Positions 28,327 to 37,689 of a stretch of DNA of 64,000 nt are shown here, piece after piece. Made by a program: the position numbers and the translations under genes. Each line of letters starts with the position of its first letter. The stretch's first letter is position 1. Under the pieces are notes generated by a model. It saw only the letters and a list, made by a program, of their open reading frames with translations. It was not told the origin of the DNA and searched no databases. Source of the DNA: Strigamia acuminata (lineage: Eukaryota > Arthropoda > Chilopoda > Geophilomorpha > Linotaeniidae); the NCBI GenBank assembly GCA_949358305.1, contig OX442314.1:57979369-58043368 (forward strand), in the 5' to 3' direction.

Positions 28327-30177
28327 ATGGCCGCCACTAACGCCGATTTCCTGAACAACGCCGACGCAGCGACGCTGCTCCGCTCGACCAACGAACCGCT
28401 CCTGAACCGTTTTGTCGCGAAGGAATTACGTGCCGAATGTGTCCGCAGAGGGATTCCGGCTCCCAAAGGTGCAAGCAAGGACGTGTTGGTCGCCGCGTTG
28501 CTGCAACGTAATATATCCGACGATGCGGCCGCCGCAGCCGCGGCCGCCACCGCAGCCGCTGCCGCAGCCGCTGCCCAGCCACCACCCGCCGTCGCCGTTC
28601 CATCGCTCACCGACATGGCCACAATTTTATCGTTGCTGTCCGCCCACGTTTTGAGTCCGTCCGCATCGCCGCGCATCCGACACGAGGTGGACACGGCAAA
28701 ATACATGACGCCGTTCTTCGGAAAACGAACGGACGACGTAAATGAATTCATTCGCCGTGTCGATACCGCGTCCAATCTTGGCAACTGGTCGGAACAGACC
28801 AAACTCGTACACGCCAATGGACTACTCAGAGGCCATGCCCTCGACTGGCTTCGTGTGCACAGCGAAGAAGTTTCCACGTGGCCCCTGTGGACGGCATCGA
28901 TTCGCCGCTACATGGGCAATAATGAAAGTTGGACGGATTGGAATGCACGAATGGCCGCACGCGTACAAGCACCCGGCGAGTCCCTGGCAGAATATGCGGG
29001 CGCGAAATTCGCGCTGATACACACAACTAAGCGCTCGTTTCCTATCACCACTCCCGAAATGGTGAAGATGATGATCGCAGGAATGACGGATAAAACGGCG
29101 AGGTATGCAGCCCAACAGTTCTCCAAAATGTCACTTGAAGAGGTCATGGATGAATTGCGCGATCTGGACGTGTCCACACCCGACGCCAAACCGACGACGC
29201 CCGTCGCTTCATCATTCCCGGCCAAATTCACACCACGTAACACCGGAGGAACGACAGCACAGCCGCGCACGTTTACACCACGCAGGAAGGATGAAAATTT
29301 CCGCCCCGGTGCCGATGTGACTAAAACCAAGTGTTTTCGCTGTCAGAAAATTGGCCACACGACTTACGATTGCCCGCTTCCCGACAAACGCCCCGCGGAC
29401 AAGGCAAGACCGTTTGCCCACGCATCGACGCAGCAAGCGAATCCATCAACCCCGCGCAAGACGTTCTGCGTATTTCAATCTAAATATCCCACGACGGGAC
29501 TTTCGATCGTCGACGTCTTCATGGACGAGGCCCAACGCCCAGTGGAGACATTATTTGATCCCGGCGCTAATGTATCAATTGTCCGCACGGACTGTTTGAG
29601 TGACCGGTCGCAGATTCGCCCGAATATCGATAACGCAACGCTTGAGGGGTTTCAAGGCGCTGCAACACCGATCGGATACACGGATTTAAATGTATTTTTG
29701 GGAAACGAACAATTTCGTGTAAATGATGTTGCTGTGGTGGACGATCCCCCTTATGAATTGTTACTGGGAACTCCGTTTCGCGACGAGTCCCAGATGTCAT
29801 GGTGTAGCGAACAGGGCGGCAGTTGCGGAAGTGCATCAAAACAGAACGATTATTTTACGCCGACGGCGACCGCGAAACACGAGCGGCGCTGGTCAGAACT
29901 CAGCAATAACGAGTCATCGCGCAAGGACATGCTGTTCGAGGTCCGCGCTACTAATGTCCTGGACCGTCCTGGACCGTCCGGGGGCCGAAGACAGCAAGTT
30001 TATTTCCGATCTCGACACGGTCATCGCAGCCACACACGCAAGTGTCATGCCGGAGCAACGCGCCACGCTACGCGAATTATGCATCGACAATTATGCCGCG
30101 TTTACGCACAGCGCACCGCTCGGATTGTGCCAATGAGAGTGCGACATTCCTTTGTCGGATTCGCTGCCCATACGTGA
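28327..30177 (+). CDS. gag: Gag-protease ORF of element C, 616 codons
   Basis: It starts MAATNADFLNNADA after a 324-bp leader. Residues about 30-60 (KELRAECVRRGIPAPKG...) look like a SAP-type DNA-binding helix pair. A polyalanine tract follows at about 64-85. The Gag capsid core lies at about 120-260 (LDWLRVHSEEVSTWPLW, ESLAEYAGAKF). The zinc knuckle CFRCQKIGHTTYDC (CX2CX4HX4C) is near 336. The protease active site reads LFDPGANVSIV near 411, with Pro where Thr or Ser is expected. Past residue about 543 the frame is out of register: a 10-bp tandem duplication (29956-29975) shifts it, and the last 70 residues are a shadow of the real pol frame. In sequence terms gag and pol look like one former continuous frame. 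Confidence 0.9.
   Translation: MAATNADFLNNADAATLLRSTNEPLLNRFVAKELRAECVRRGIPAPKGASKDVLVAALLQRNISDDAAAAAAAATAAAAAAAAQPPPAVAVPSLTDMATILSLLSAHVLSPSASPRIRHEVDTAKYMTPFFGKRTDDVNEFIRRVDTASNLGNWSEQTKLVHANGLLRGHALDWLRVHSEEVSTWPLWTASIRRYMGNNESWTDWNARMAARVQAPGESLAEYAGAKFALIHTTKRSFPITTPEMVKMMIAGMTDKTARYAAQQFSKMSLEEVMDELRDLDVSTPDAKPTTPVASSFPAKFTPRNTGGTTAQPRTFTPRRKDENFRPGADVTKTKCFRCQKIGHTTYDCPLPDKRPADKARPFAHASTQQANPSTPRKTFCVFQSKYPTTGLSIVDVFMDEAQRPVETLFDPGANVSIVRTDCLSDRSQIRPNIDNATLEGFQGAATPIGYTDLNVFLGNEQFRVNDVAVVDDPPYELLLGTPFRDESQMSWCSEQGGSCGSASKQNDYFTPTATAKHERRWSELSNNESSRKDMLFEVRATNVLDRPGPSGGRRQQVYFRSRHGHRSHTRKCHAGATRHATRIMHRQLCRVYAQRTARIVPMRVRHSFVGFAAHT
29956..29975 (+). repeat. 10-bp tandem duplication causing a frameshift in element C
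   Basis: GTCCTGGACC occurs twice in a row. Ten bases shift the frame by one. Upstream, the frame of 28327 is protein-like; downstream, the protein-like reading (SKFISDLDTVIAATH) lies in the other frame, exactly as expected if one copy is extra. Confidence 0.85.
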
Positions 30178-32683
30178 AAAACCGGTTCGTTTTAACGCCT
30201 CGGACGAGGCATTCGTCCGCGATCTAGTTTTGAAATGGCAACAATTAGGAATTTGTCGCCCATCAAAATCACAAAATAACTTTCGCCTATTCGTTGTGAA
30301 CAATCCAGCTAATGTAACCACACCTCGTCGTGCAGTGTTGGACCTCCGCCCGTTAAACAAAAAACTAAACTTAAAAGTGTATCGGATGCCAACAATCGAC
30401 GAAGTGATTGAGAAACTCACGCAAAACTCGCCCACTCTATTTAACGTGTCCGATGTGGCCCAAGCCTTCTACAACATTCGAATTGCCAAAGATTGCCAGT
30501 CGATCATCGCGTTTTGGACACCGGAGGGTCTGCAGGAGCTATTGCGGATGCCAATGGGTTTGGCAAACTCACCGTTTATAATGCAAGACGTGATGGACAA
30601 ACTGTGCGAAATAATTGAATCTACGGAGCCATACATCGACGATGTGGGCCAGTCACACGCGGTGACGGACGTGTTGATCGCCAATTTCGGGAAATTTTTG
30701 CAGCAAATCATTGCGAATGGCCTCAAAATTCATCTCAGCAAATGTCAGCTGCTTACGGACGAAATTCGTTTCCTCGGTTACCTTATTTCGGCATCTGGCA
30801 GACGCACTGACCCAGCCAGGCTCGAATCGATCAATCGTTTCACGGTATTCAAGACGGTGAAACACATTCGCGCATTTCTGGGGTTTGCCAGCTATTACCG
30901 GCGTTTCGTCCAGAATTTCGCAGCCAAGGTCAAGATACTGACTCTCTTGACACGGAAGAATGCTGTTTTTCAATTAACGGATGCCCATTGGAAAGCGATC
31001 AACGACATGAAGACGGAATTGCAGAATTGTATTAAACTCGCCCATTTTCGTCACGACAGTGAAACTATCGTCAGTGTGGACGCATCGTACGATGGCCTCG
31101 GCGCATGCCTTCAGCAACGGCAGGACGGGAAACTGGTAACCATCGCATTCGCCAGTCGTTCCATCCCTACCTCGTACGCAACGGCACATTCCAACGAACT
31201 CGAATGTCTCGCCGTCCATTGGGCCGTGACCGAGAAATTTCGGTTCTACCTCGCCCCTATTCCTTTCACGATCGTCACGGACAATTGGGCGGTTGCGCAT
31301 CTGACGGCAAAGCGTGAAATAAACCGTAAATATGCTCGGTGGATTCTCGATCTGCAAGAATTTACATTCACTATCAAGCACCGCAAAGGCACGGATAACA
31401 TCGTTCCCGACGCTCTCTCTCGAATCTCCGCAGCCTCTCCAACTATCGAACGGAAAATCGCGTTAGCGATAATTAAGAGCCGCGATCACCGACTGTCGGC
31501 GGCCCAGAGGGCTGACCCGGAGTGTGTGTCGTTTGCCGGTGACGCCTCGCAGTTTGCGCTGACTGATGGGATTTTACGCAGACGGGAGATTCTTGGCGCG
31601 AAGGAGGTTTGGAAAATCGTCGTTCCCGCGACGCTAACCTCGGAACTCATCGTTGCGGCCCATAGTGAGGGTGCGCACTGCGACGCCGCCAAAACCTACT
31701 CACGGCTGAACAGGAACCATTGGTGGCCACACATGTCCCGACAGGTCGCCGAGGTGGTTCGGTCTTGCTCGCAATGTTTAGCGCACAACCGAGGCACTCG
31801 GAAGGCCCCCGGACTATTGAAACCTCGTGAAGTCCCTTCTCGCCCATTCGAGGTTATTGCAATTGACCACGCGGGCCCATACGCTCCTCACGCGAAGTTT
31901 ACACATATCCTCGTAGCTATCGACTTACATTCGCGGTTCATCGTCGCAGTTCCAGTTCGCAGCACTAGTGCAACCGCAACAATAGACGCTCTGCGTAAGA
32001 ACGTATTCGGAAGATTCGGCCCAGTGAAGAAAATCATTTCAGACTCCTTTTCCAGTTTCCAGTCTGCGGAAATGGCGGGGTTCTGCTCGGACAATGGCAT
32101 TGTGTTGGAAACCACACCCCCGTATTTCCATCAGGCAAATGGCCTTGCGGAACGGACGATCCAATCTATCGTCCAAGGAATCCGGAAATCGAGTAACGAC
32201 GTGCGTAAATGGCTCCCAGCATTGGAGAAAGTCGTATGGGGACTCAACACGAACAAGCAGAGTTCCACTCGCTATTCTCCATTCGAATTACTGCACGCTT
32301 ACTCACCTGGAAACAAGGCGGATGTTTTTGACGTGTTCGACGACGACATGGACAATTCCCTACGCGAACTCTTTTCGAAACGACTCGACGCGACCGCAAA
32401 TTTACGATCGGCGCAGGTCGCACAGAAGCGGAGGCACGACGAAAATCGTCTCCCCTCAGAGTTTGTGGTCGGACAGTCAGTTTGGTACACGAAAGGTGCC
32501 AGGACGTCCAAGTTTGACGCACTATATTCGGGACCCCACGTAATATCTGAACGCCTTGGCGATAACACGTTCACCATTGACGACGGTCATCGGACCTGGA
32601 AAGCACACGCGTCGCAGCTGAAGCCCGACGCCCCTCGCCAGCAATCAAGGGACGATTGCACTTCTGTGGGAGGGGGCGTGTGA
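30137..32683 (+). CDS. pol: Pol ORF of element C (RT, RNase H, integrase)
   Basis: The open frame follows an in-frame TGA at 30134-30136; its first ATG is at 30152, giving 843 codons. The sequence before the TGA (MPEQRATLREL...HSAPLGLCQ) is also pol-like, so the TGA interrupts a longer pol. RT: FNVSDVAQAFYNI and catalytic PYIDD near residue 161. RNase H: SVDASYDGLGACL near 309. Integrase zinc domain near 505-540 (HSEGAHCDAAKTYSRL then HWW and CSQC). DDE core: AIDHAGPY near 571, ISDSFSSFQS, and GLAERTIQS near 665. The frame ends at the purine tract of the 3' LTR. Catalytic residues look intact, but with no natural start it probably needs readthrough or is inactive. Confidence 0.9.
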   Translation, partial: ECDIPLSDSLPIREKPVRFNASDEAFVRDLVLKWQQLGICRPSKSQNNFRLFVVNNPANVTTPRRAVLDLRPLNKKLNLKVYRMPTIDEVIEKLTQNSPTLFNVSDVAQAFYNIRIAKDCQSIIAFWTPEGLQELLRMPMGLANSPFIMQDVMDKLCEIIESTEPYIDDVGQSHAVTDVLIANFGKFLQQIIANGLKIHLSKCQLLTDEIRFLGYLISASGRRTDPARLESINRFTVFKTVKHIRAFLGFASYYRRFVQNFAAKVKILTLLTRKNAVFQLTDAHWKAINDMKTELQNCIKLAHFRHDSETIVSVDASYDGLGACLQQRQDGKLVTIAFASRSIPTSYATAHSNELECLAVHWAVTEKFRFYLAPIPFTIVTDNWAVAHLTAKREINRKYARWILDLQEFTFTIKHRKGTDNIVPDALSRISAASPTIERKIALAIIKSRDHRLSAAQRADPECVSFAGDASQFALTDGILRRREILGAKEVWKIVVPATLTSELIVAAHSEGAHCDAAKTYSRLNRNHWWPHMSRQVAEVVRSCSQCLAHNRGTRKAPGLLKPREVPSRPFEVIAIDHAGPYAPHAKFTHILVAIDLHSRFIVAVPVRSTSATATIDALRKNVFGRFGPVKKIISDSFSSFQSAEMAGFCSDNGIVLETTPPYFHQANGLAERTIQSIVQGIRKSSNDVRKWLPALEKVVWGLNTNKQSSTRYSPFELLHAYSPGNKADVFDVFDDDMDNSLRELFSKRLDATANLRSAQVAQKRRHDENRLPSEFVVGQSVWYTKGARTSKFDALYSGPHVISERLGDNTFTIDDGHRTWKAHASQLKPDAPRQQSRDDCTSVGGGV
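32668..32678 (+). promoter_or_regulatory. Polypurine tract of element C
   Basis: GGGAGGGGGCG directly precedes the TGTGACTC start of the 3' LTR. Confidence 0.8.
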
Positions 32684-32870
32684 CTCTGCCGGCCCCCACC
32701 GCACCCCGGCGCCACCATCGCCTGCGCACTTGACCACTTGACCCTTTACCCGTGGCCCACTCGGGAAACCCCTTTTGGCCCACTTCCGTTCTATTGTTAG
32801 AAATAAAGATTGTGAGGCATTCAATCGAATGCCGTTAAACCAAACGCATCGCCACATTCATTGTCTCACA
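32679..32870 (+). repeat. 3' LTR of element C
   Basis: 192 bp, no difference seen from the 5' LTR, followed by the ATCAG duplication. Confidence 0.95.
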
Positions 32871-33194
32871 ATCAGCCAATGGGAAGAATTTATCAAACTC
32901 AACTTCCCATTGGCCCGAGATGGTCACGTGGTCTATATCAATGCAATATCGCGCGCGAGAAAACTGTTGAGAACTAGCATAGGTAGTCGCGCGCGATTCT
33001 TGTTCTCGCGTTGCAAATCGCGCGCGATTCATTTTTCAGCTTAGCTGAAAATGATGAGGCGCGCGATTTTTGTTTCGTGATTTGTGATTTGCAATCAGGA
33101 ATTGAAACACTTACCATGTTTACATGTTACCAGTTATCTAGATAAGTAAAAATGCGTAGAAAACTGCATGCGTTTACAAAGAATCAGTTTTTGA
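32871..33194. other. Right flank of element C; CG-rich repeats
   Basis: The first 60 bp continue the sequence interrupted at 27810. Bases 32945-33070 hold several GCGCGCGATT/AATCGCGCGC motifs in both orientations, like the TCGCGATT motifs of the MULE introns. No gene seen. Confidence 0.45.
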
Positions 33195-33593
33195 CTAGTA
33201 TCCACTATCCAGTCTTGAAGTTGCAAGTTTTATATGTCTGGAGTTGTGAATCCCACGAGTGGACTGGCGGGATATTTCTCTGCCTTGTCGCAATGACTCC
33301 AGGTCAATGTTTTTGGCTACGTTGATTTTTTGTATTTTGGCTGTGGAATAAAAAGATTGCAGCAAATATTTAAAAGAATACAATGAAACAGTATGCTTAC
33401 AAACATGTCCAATACGGCATGTGCGATGAAAATTTTCCTGCAGATTGTTTGTCTCGTCCTTTTTGTTTGTAGACACTGATCCGGGCCGGTCCAATTTGGT
33501 TAATCCATTAATTGGTGAAATGTTGTTTTTTTTTAAAAGCTGGGCCTTGTGGCGGTTTAACTTCTTTAAATCGATGGGATTCTCGGCAAACAA
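33195..33593 (-). pseudogene. MULE transposase C-terminal relic
   Basis: A 132-codon open frame contains DETNNLQENFHRT, the diverged counterpart of ERTNNLQETFHRH in MULE copy B. In MULE transposases an 'RTNN..E.FH..LN' block follows the DDE core. Its start MFAENPIDLKKLNRHKAQ is unrecognised and may be read-through of an intron or a frameshift. Confidence 0.5.
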
Positions 33594-33944
33594 TCCGTTG
33601 GTCGCATTTGTTAGTCTTGTTCATTTCATATTATCTCGATAAAAATCTTCAACTTGCAGTTTTTTTGATCAATTTCCGGTTCAAACCTTTGTCTCGAGTT
33701 TCGGCACCAATGTTAATTTCCTCGTAACACACTGTAAATGAGGTTAACGAAACAATAAACGTTCTCGCAAAGGAGTCTCCCTTTGCTGGTCAATTCTGTT
33801 CAGTTTTGAAATTGTTCTATGTGCAACTACATAGTCTCAGTTGTAGAATGTAGCCTGTTTCTTTTTGAAGAAGAAATTTTTAATGAAATAATCTAAACAA
33901 CAAATTCAGTTTGGGATTTAACATTTAATTATTTATTACAATAA
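33594..33944. other. No gene recognised
   Basis: AT-rich; no frame or repeat partner identified. Confidence 0.5.
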
Positions 33945-34300
33945 AATATATAAATATATAAAATTAAATAAATAAGCAGTTGTAATTTGAATCTTCAGTC
34001 TCAGTCTCACAGTCAGTTTATTGTAATAATTCCAATGCTGCATCAGTTTTCTCCCATTCTTCATCATCCGTGTCGAAGTTATAATACTTTGGTGGCTTTG
34101 GATACGTTTTTCTCCAGCAGCCACAACCGCCAAACTCCGCTGGTGTCAGCCACTCTATTGGATCGTCGTCCTCCGGCAGCGTGCGGCACGGCTCCGTGGG
34201 CGGATTTTTCCGTTTGAAATCATCTACGCCATCATAACCCCATTCCAAAAAGTCCTCTTTGGTGTATTTCTCTTCTTCAAAAATTGAGCTTTGTCTTGTA
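33945..34300 (-). CDS. Small repeated gene of unknown function, copy 1
   Basis: The minus strand reads EEEKYTKEDFLEWGYDGVDD, then KNPPTEPCRTLPEDDDPIEW, LTPAEFGG and an acidic C-terminus (NFDTDDEEWEKTDAALELLQ) with a stop near 34019. The frame stays open 5' of the only ATG (34248), so the start is probably in an upstream exon or lost. A second copy lies at 43690-44041; the two share coding and 3' flanking sequence (ATAAAATATATAAATATATA). Acidic, tryptophan- and proline-containing, no known domain. Conservation of the reading frame between copies suggests a real protein, probably carried by a mobile element. Confidence 0.45.
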
Positions 34301-34869
34301 CTATTGCTATATTTGGCAACTGTTATTCTGTTTAATCATTGCCTGGATGACTTTGCCAAATCCATGTCATTTGCTACATAATCCAATTGACACTTGAAAT
34401 CCCTGAATTTGTCTGACTTGTGAGTGCCATTGCTTCATTGGGGTACAAAAACTTCTTTCCTCTTCTGGTCCTGATTTATCAGTTGATGTCATGTCAACGG
34501 TCAAAGCTTTTGTGTATTTGCTTTTGTCTTTCATTTTCAATGTCCAGAATATCATTTTTCGCCTTTTTAACTCTGTAGAAAGAACAAGGTTTTAAATATT
34601 TACAGTACATCACACATACTCATTTTCCTTCGATTAACCTGTGTCCTTCAGCTCCATCCGATCTCACCCCTCCGCAGCCAATCTTTAACCAACTGGTGTA
34701 AAATTCTAACCTTAGGTGGGTTCATTGGCCGAACTCTGCACGTAAACGGCGGCGCTCTCTCGCTCATGATGCGCTTCCCCGCTATTTTTATTTATTTTTT
34801 TTTAATTTCAGATTAAAGATAAAAAGCATTTCGATTGAATGCAAGTGTTATGCCTCTTTATTCATAGAA
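34301..34869. other. No gene recognised
   Basis: A 62-codon minus frame (34367-34555) has no domain. The rest is AT-rich, with a purine/pyrimidine low-complexity patch near 34780-34820. Confidence 0.45.
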
Positions 34870-34879
34870 CCGTATTGTC

Positions 34880-35008
34880 ATTGTAATGTCTGTCCTGCAG
34901 GTCAGACATCGTCCCCTGTTCTTTGTTTCCAAGGTGGCACATTGTTGGCAAAATCTGTGACCACAGGGAACTAAAACGTGTTACTTAATGTCGTCACAAA
35001 TCACACAC
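34880..35008 (-). pseudogene. C3HC4 RING finger at the end of MULE copy B
   Basis: C-X2-C (CVIC), C-G-H-X2-C-X2-C (CGHRFCQQC) and C-X2-C (CLTC) have RING spacing. The TAA at 34981-34983 falls between the first and second pairs. It lies downstream of the MULE C-terminal exon in the same orientation, 0.1 kb away, so it is probably its last exon. Confidence 0.6.
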
Positions 35009-36053
35009 CTATCAATGTTCTGCACTGGTGGTGGTTGTTGTCGGCCCATCCTGGAATGACACATTTTAGAAGTTTTAAAATTTTTCAAATAGTAAATGTT
35101 TAGTATCATGTTATACCTTAAGTTTTACCTTAAAGTCGGTGAATCCAGATGGCTATTTCTCGGCCTTCTGCCAGTTCTTTGGGAGCGACGAATTTGTTGA
35201 ATTGGTTCTAAGAAAAATATATTTAAAAAAAAATTAATTATTGGAATTAAATTTACTAACAACTCTTCAAAGATACCTTCAGGTTCCGGATTTTCATGTT
35301 CTTGAAGTGCACGAAGTTCCTGATTTTCTAGAATTTTCAATTGCGTGACTGCAAAATCAATGTAGCCATCTGTTTGGTGAGCCATAGCATTTAAAAATTG
35401 CTGAATGCTGAATGCTCCAGTTTCCAGCCTTTCATTTGCCCGAGTAATGTTCACTGAGTTGTGGTGCAATCGTTTTGGTCGCCTTAGTGAACGACCCGAT
35501 TGCACTATTAATAAGTCAGTATACTTTGACTGACTGTCCAAGTTAATTTTTTCTGGAATAAAATACTGAAATTAAAATACAATGCTAATTTGAATTTTTT
35601 TTACTTATTAATTAATGATGGAGGCAAATAATAGTTGAAATGCCTGTGAAAGGTTTCTTGCAAGTTATTGGTTCTCTCGGGATCGTTGTGGACGCTGAAC
35701 AGTCTTGGTGTCACCAGATTAATCCAATAATTGCGGACATACTCTAGAAAATTGGTCATCTGGTTTCTAATTGGTTGCAAATATTCCAGTTCTTGTGTCG
35801 TGAAGGTTCTCTGAATGGTTAGTAAATAAGAAATGATGTGTAATTGCAAAATATGTGTATAACCTAATTTTGTTTTACCTGGATGACTTTTAAACCTTCT
35901 GGTATCGCATCTACTGGCAGTAATGGCAATGCCATTGCCAATTTTAGTATTCTGAGAATGAATGCATCTGTTGCATTTCCTGCAATCGGTGCACTTAGGT
36001 GTGGTCTCTTTACCATGTTTGTCCGAAGTGCCTAAAAAACATTGTTTGTACAA

Positions 36054-36620
36054 ATAAATGGAGGGGCACTACTGTCGCGAAAAAAGCAATTGGGAAAAGT
36101 AGAAAACCCGAAATCAACCGTTCAAAAAATAAAACGCCAAATTGGGAAAGAGCATTATACAACATTTAGAACCAAAACAGACTCAGCATCGAACGGAATC
36201 ACACGTGCGAGGTTGAGTTAAACTTTCCATTCGATATCGATGTAATTCACTATATATTATGGTGGTGCTTGCAAGGAACCTTGTACGTATATAAATATAG
36301 CACCCCACGTAGCACGTAAAACATATTAACATGAGATTTTTATTAAAAAAAAAAATTTGAAATTTAATAAAAAGCAATTTTGGGCACAAATATTCATGAT
36401 TTGGGCAATTCTTTGCCGTGTGGGTCCAAAAAATGCGTAAATAAATAAATGATTAAATTTAAATTGAATTTTTGTTACAGGCATTGAATAAAAGCACGTG
36501 TTTTATCAACTGATAGAGCATTGTCTATACATGACTGCTTCTTTTGGGCTGCGGTTTGAGTGGTGGTTGAGTGTGCTTTCGAGCACCAATGCAATGCAGA
36601 CAACATGTATTGGTGTTGGT
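36054..36620. other. Intronic or spacer DNA in MULE copy B
   Basis: AT-rich with no frame. It lies between the exon ending near 36053 and the tandem repeats at 36627. Confidence 0.45.
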
Positions 36621-36626
36621 AGCAAC

Positions 36627-36775
36627 TTTATACTCTTCTTCCATGCCAAACTGCCATTTTTTCGTGCCAAACTGCAGTTTTTTCATGCCAAACTGCAGTT
36701 TTTTATGCCAAACTGCAGTTTTGGCATGAATTGCAGTTCTTTCATGGCAAACTGTACTAAAATAATGTGGTGCAA
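36627..36775. repeat. 'catgccaaactgcag' tandem repeat, in an intron of MULE copy B
   Basis: About six copies of a ~21-bp unit, TTTTTTCATGCCAAACTGCAG, some inverted (TGGCATGAA). A shorter version is at 25870-25975, in the same position relative to MULE copy A, so it belongs to the element. Confidence 0.8.
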
Positions 36776-37689
36776 TTAAACCGCTAATCGCGATTCATGT
36801 ATTCGCGACAGTCTGTCTCACAGCACAAAAAAATCGCGATTTCTGGATTCGCGATTCCTTTTTTCGCGACTCTAAATGCGCCCCCAAAATAATGTAAATA
36901 CCTGTTAACTTACCTTGCATAAATTAAACCAGCAACCATGGTCACTGGATAAAGGCAGACGCACACCCACCGCCGCAAGTATTCCACTTTCGACATCCGA
37001 AATGATATTCGGTGCCCAATTCAGAATCTTTTCTTTGATGTAATTGAAGATTGCAGAGTATGAATTTGCAGTCTTGTTTCGCATTAAAATGTAAAATGCT
37101 GGAAACACCTGTACAGATGAAATAATATGAATTAATTAAAAGGAAAAAAAATGAGTTTGGTTTACATACATTTCGAAAATCGTTCAGTTGAATTGTCAAC
37201 AGCTGACTAAAATAACGTGGGCAAGGCTTGAATGTTGCTTCAATGTGATAGGTTGCACTTTCCAGATCATTTCCGATTATAAATGTTACAATGTTATTAT
37301 TTGTGAGCACAATAATGGAGGAATCATTAGTATTTAAAATTTCCACTTGAATGAAAGAATGAATAAATCGTGCTCGATAATCTGTATTTTCCAATTGTAA
37401 TACAAATTCTTCTGCAGTACCTGGTGCTTTAAGTTTCAGTGTCAGACATCGAAGAACCGGGCTCCGATGACAATTCTGTCGCAAGTTTCCCTGTTTGAGC
37501 CTCGGCAACTGGATCGTAACGAAAAGTGAACTTCGTCTTGGGATTAGCCAGCTTTGGATTTTCAATGATGGCGTCTTCAAACTGTTGAGCTAGTTTTCCT
37601 GGCACTAAGTCAACAAGAAGCTTCTCCGAAAATTCTTTAATCTCTTTCTCCGTCATAATTAATTTAGGGTCTAATGGTGGTTTAATAGG

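Larger units (their letters stand above)
27811..32870 (+). mobile_element. Element C: young Ty3/Gypsy retrotransposon with damaged pol frame
   Basis: Short 192-bp LTRs (27811-28002 and 32679-32870) look identical. A 5-bp duplication, ATCAG, flanks the element (27806-27810 and 32871-32875). A primer site starts directly after the left LTR and a purine tract sits before the right one. Total length is 5060 bp, coding on the plus strand. It is far more GC-rich than its surroundings. Gag, zinc knuckle, protease, RT, RNase H and integrase come in Gypsy order. Despite perfect LTRs, the coding region has a 10-bp duplication, an in-frame TGA and an altered protease motif. Confidence 0.95.
34870..37656 (-). 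pseudogene. MULE transposase gene, copy B, with a C-terminal RING finger
   Basis: Minus-strand exons run from MTEKEIKEFSEKL (37656) through EEFVLQLENTDYRARF and YHIEATFKPCPRYFSQL, then a 61-bp intron (37109-37169; GTATGT...GTACAG), FYILMRNKTANSY, NIISDVESGIL and CWFNLCK (intron donor near 36915). A later exon has RNYWINLVTPRLFSVHN and ERTNNLQETFHRHFN (35601-36053). The next (35125-35541) has FSIQQFLNAMAHQTDGYIDF and contains another intron (GTTAGT...CTTAG). The end, 34880-35008, is a complete RING pattern: CVICDDIK, stop, HVLVPCGHRFCQQC, then CLTC. The first catalytic Asp is Glu here (37239-37241) and the RING has an in-frame TAA (34981-34983), so this copy is dead. The intron models are by eye. 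Confidence 0.65.

Noticed and set aside
28143-28877. A 244-codon minus-strand frame rich in alanine
   Set aside because: It is the reverse shadow of element C's gag polyalanine and GC-rich start; the plus strand has clear Gag motifs.
36627-36775. CRISPR-like regular repeats
   Set aside because: The ~21-bp units are tandem with no unique spacers and sit in an intron of a eukaryotic transposon.
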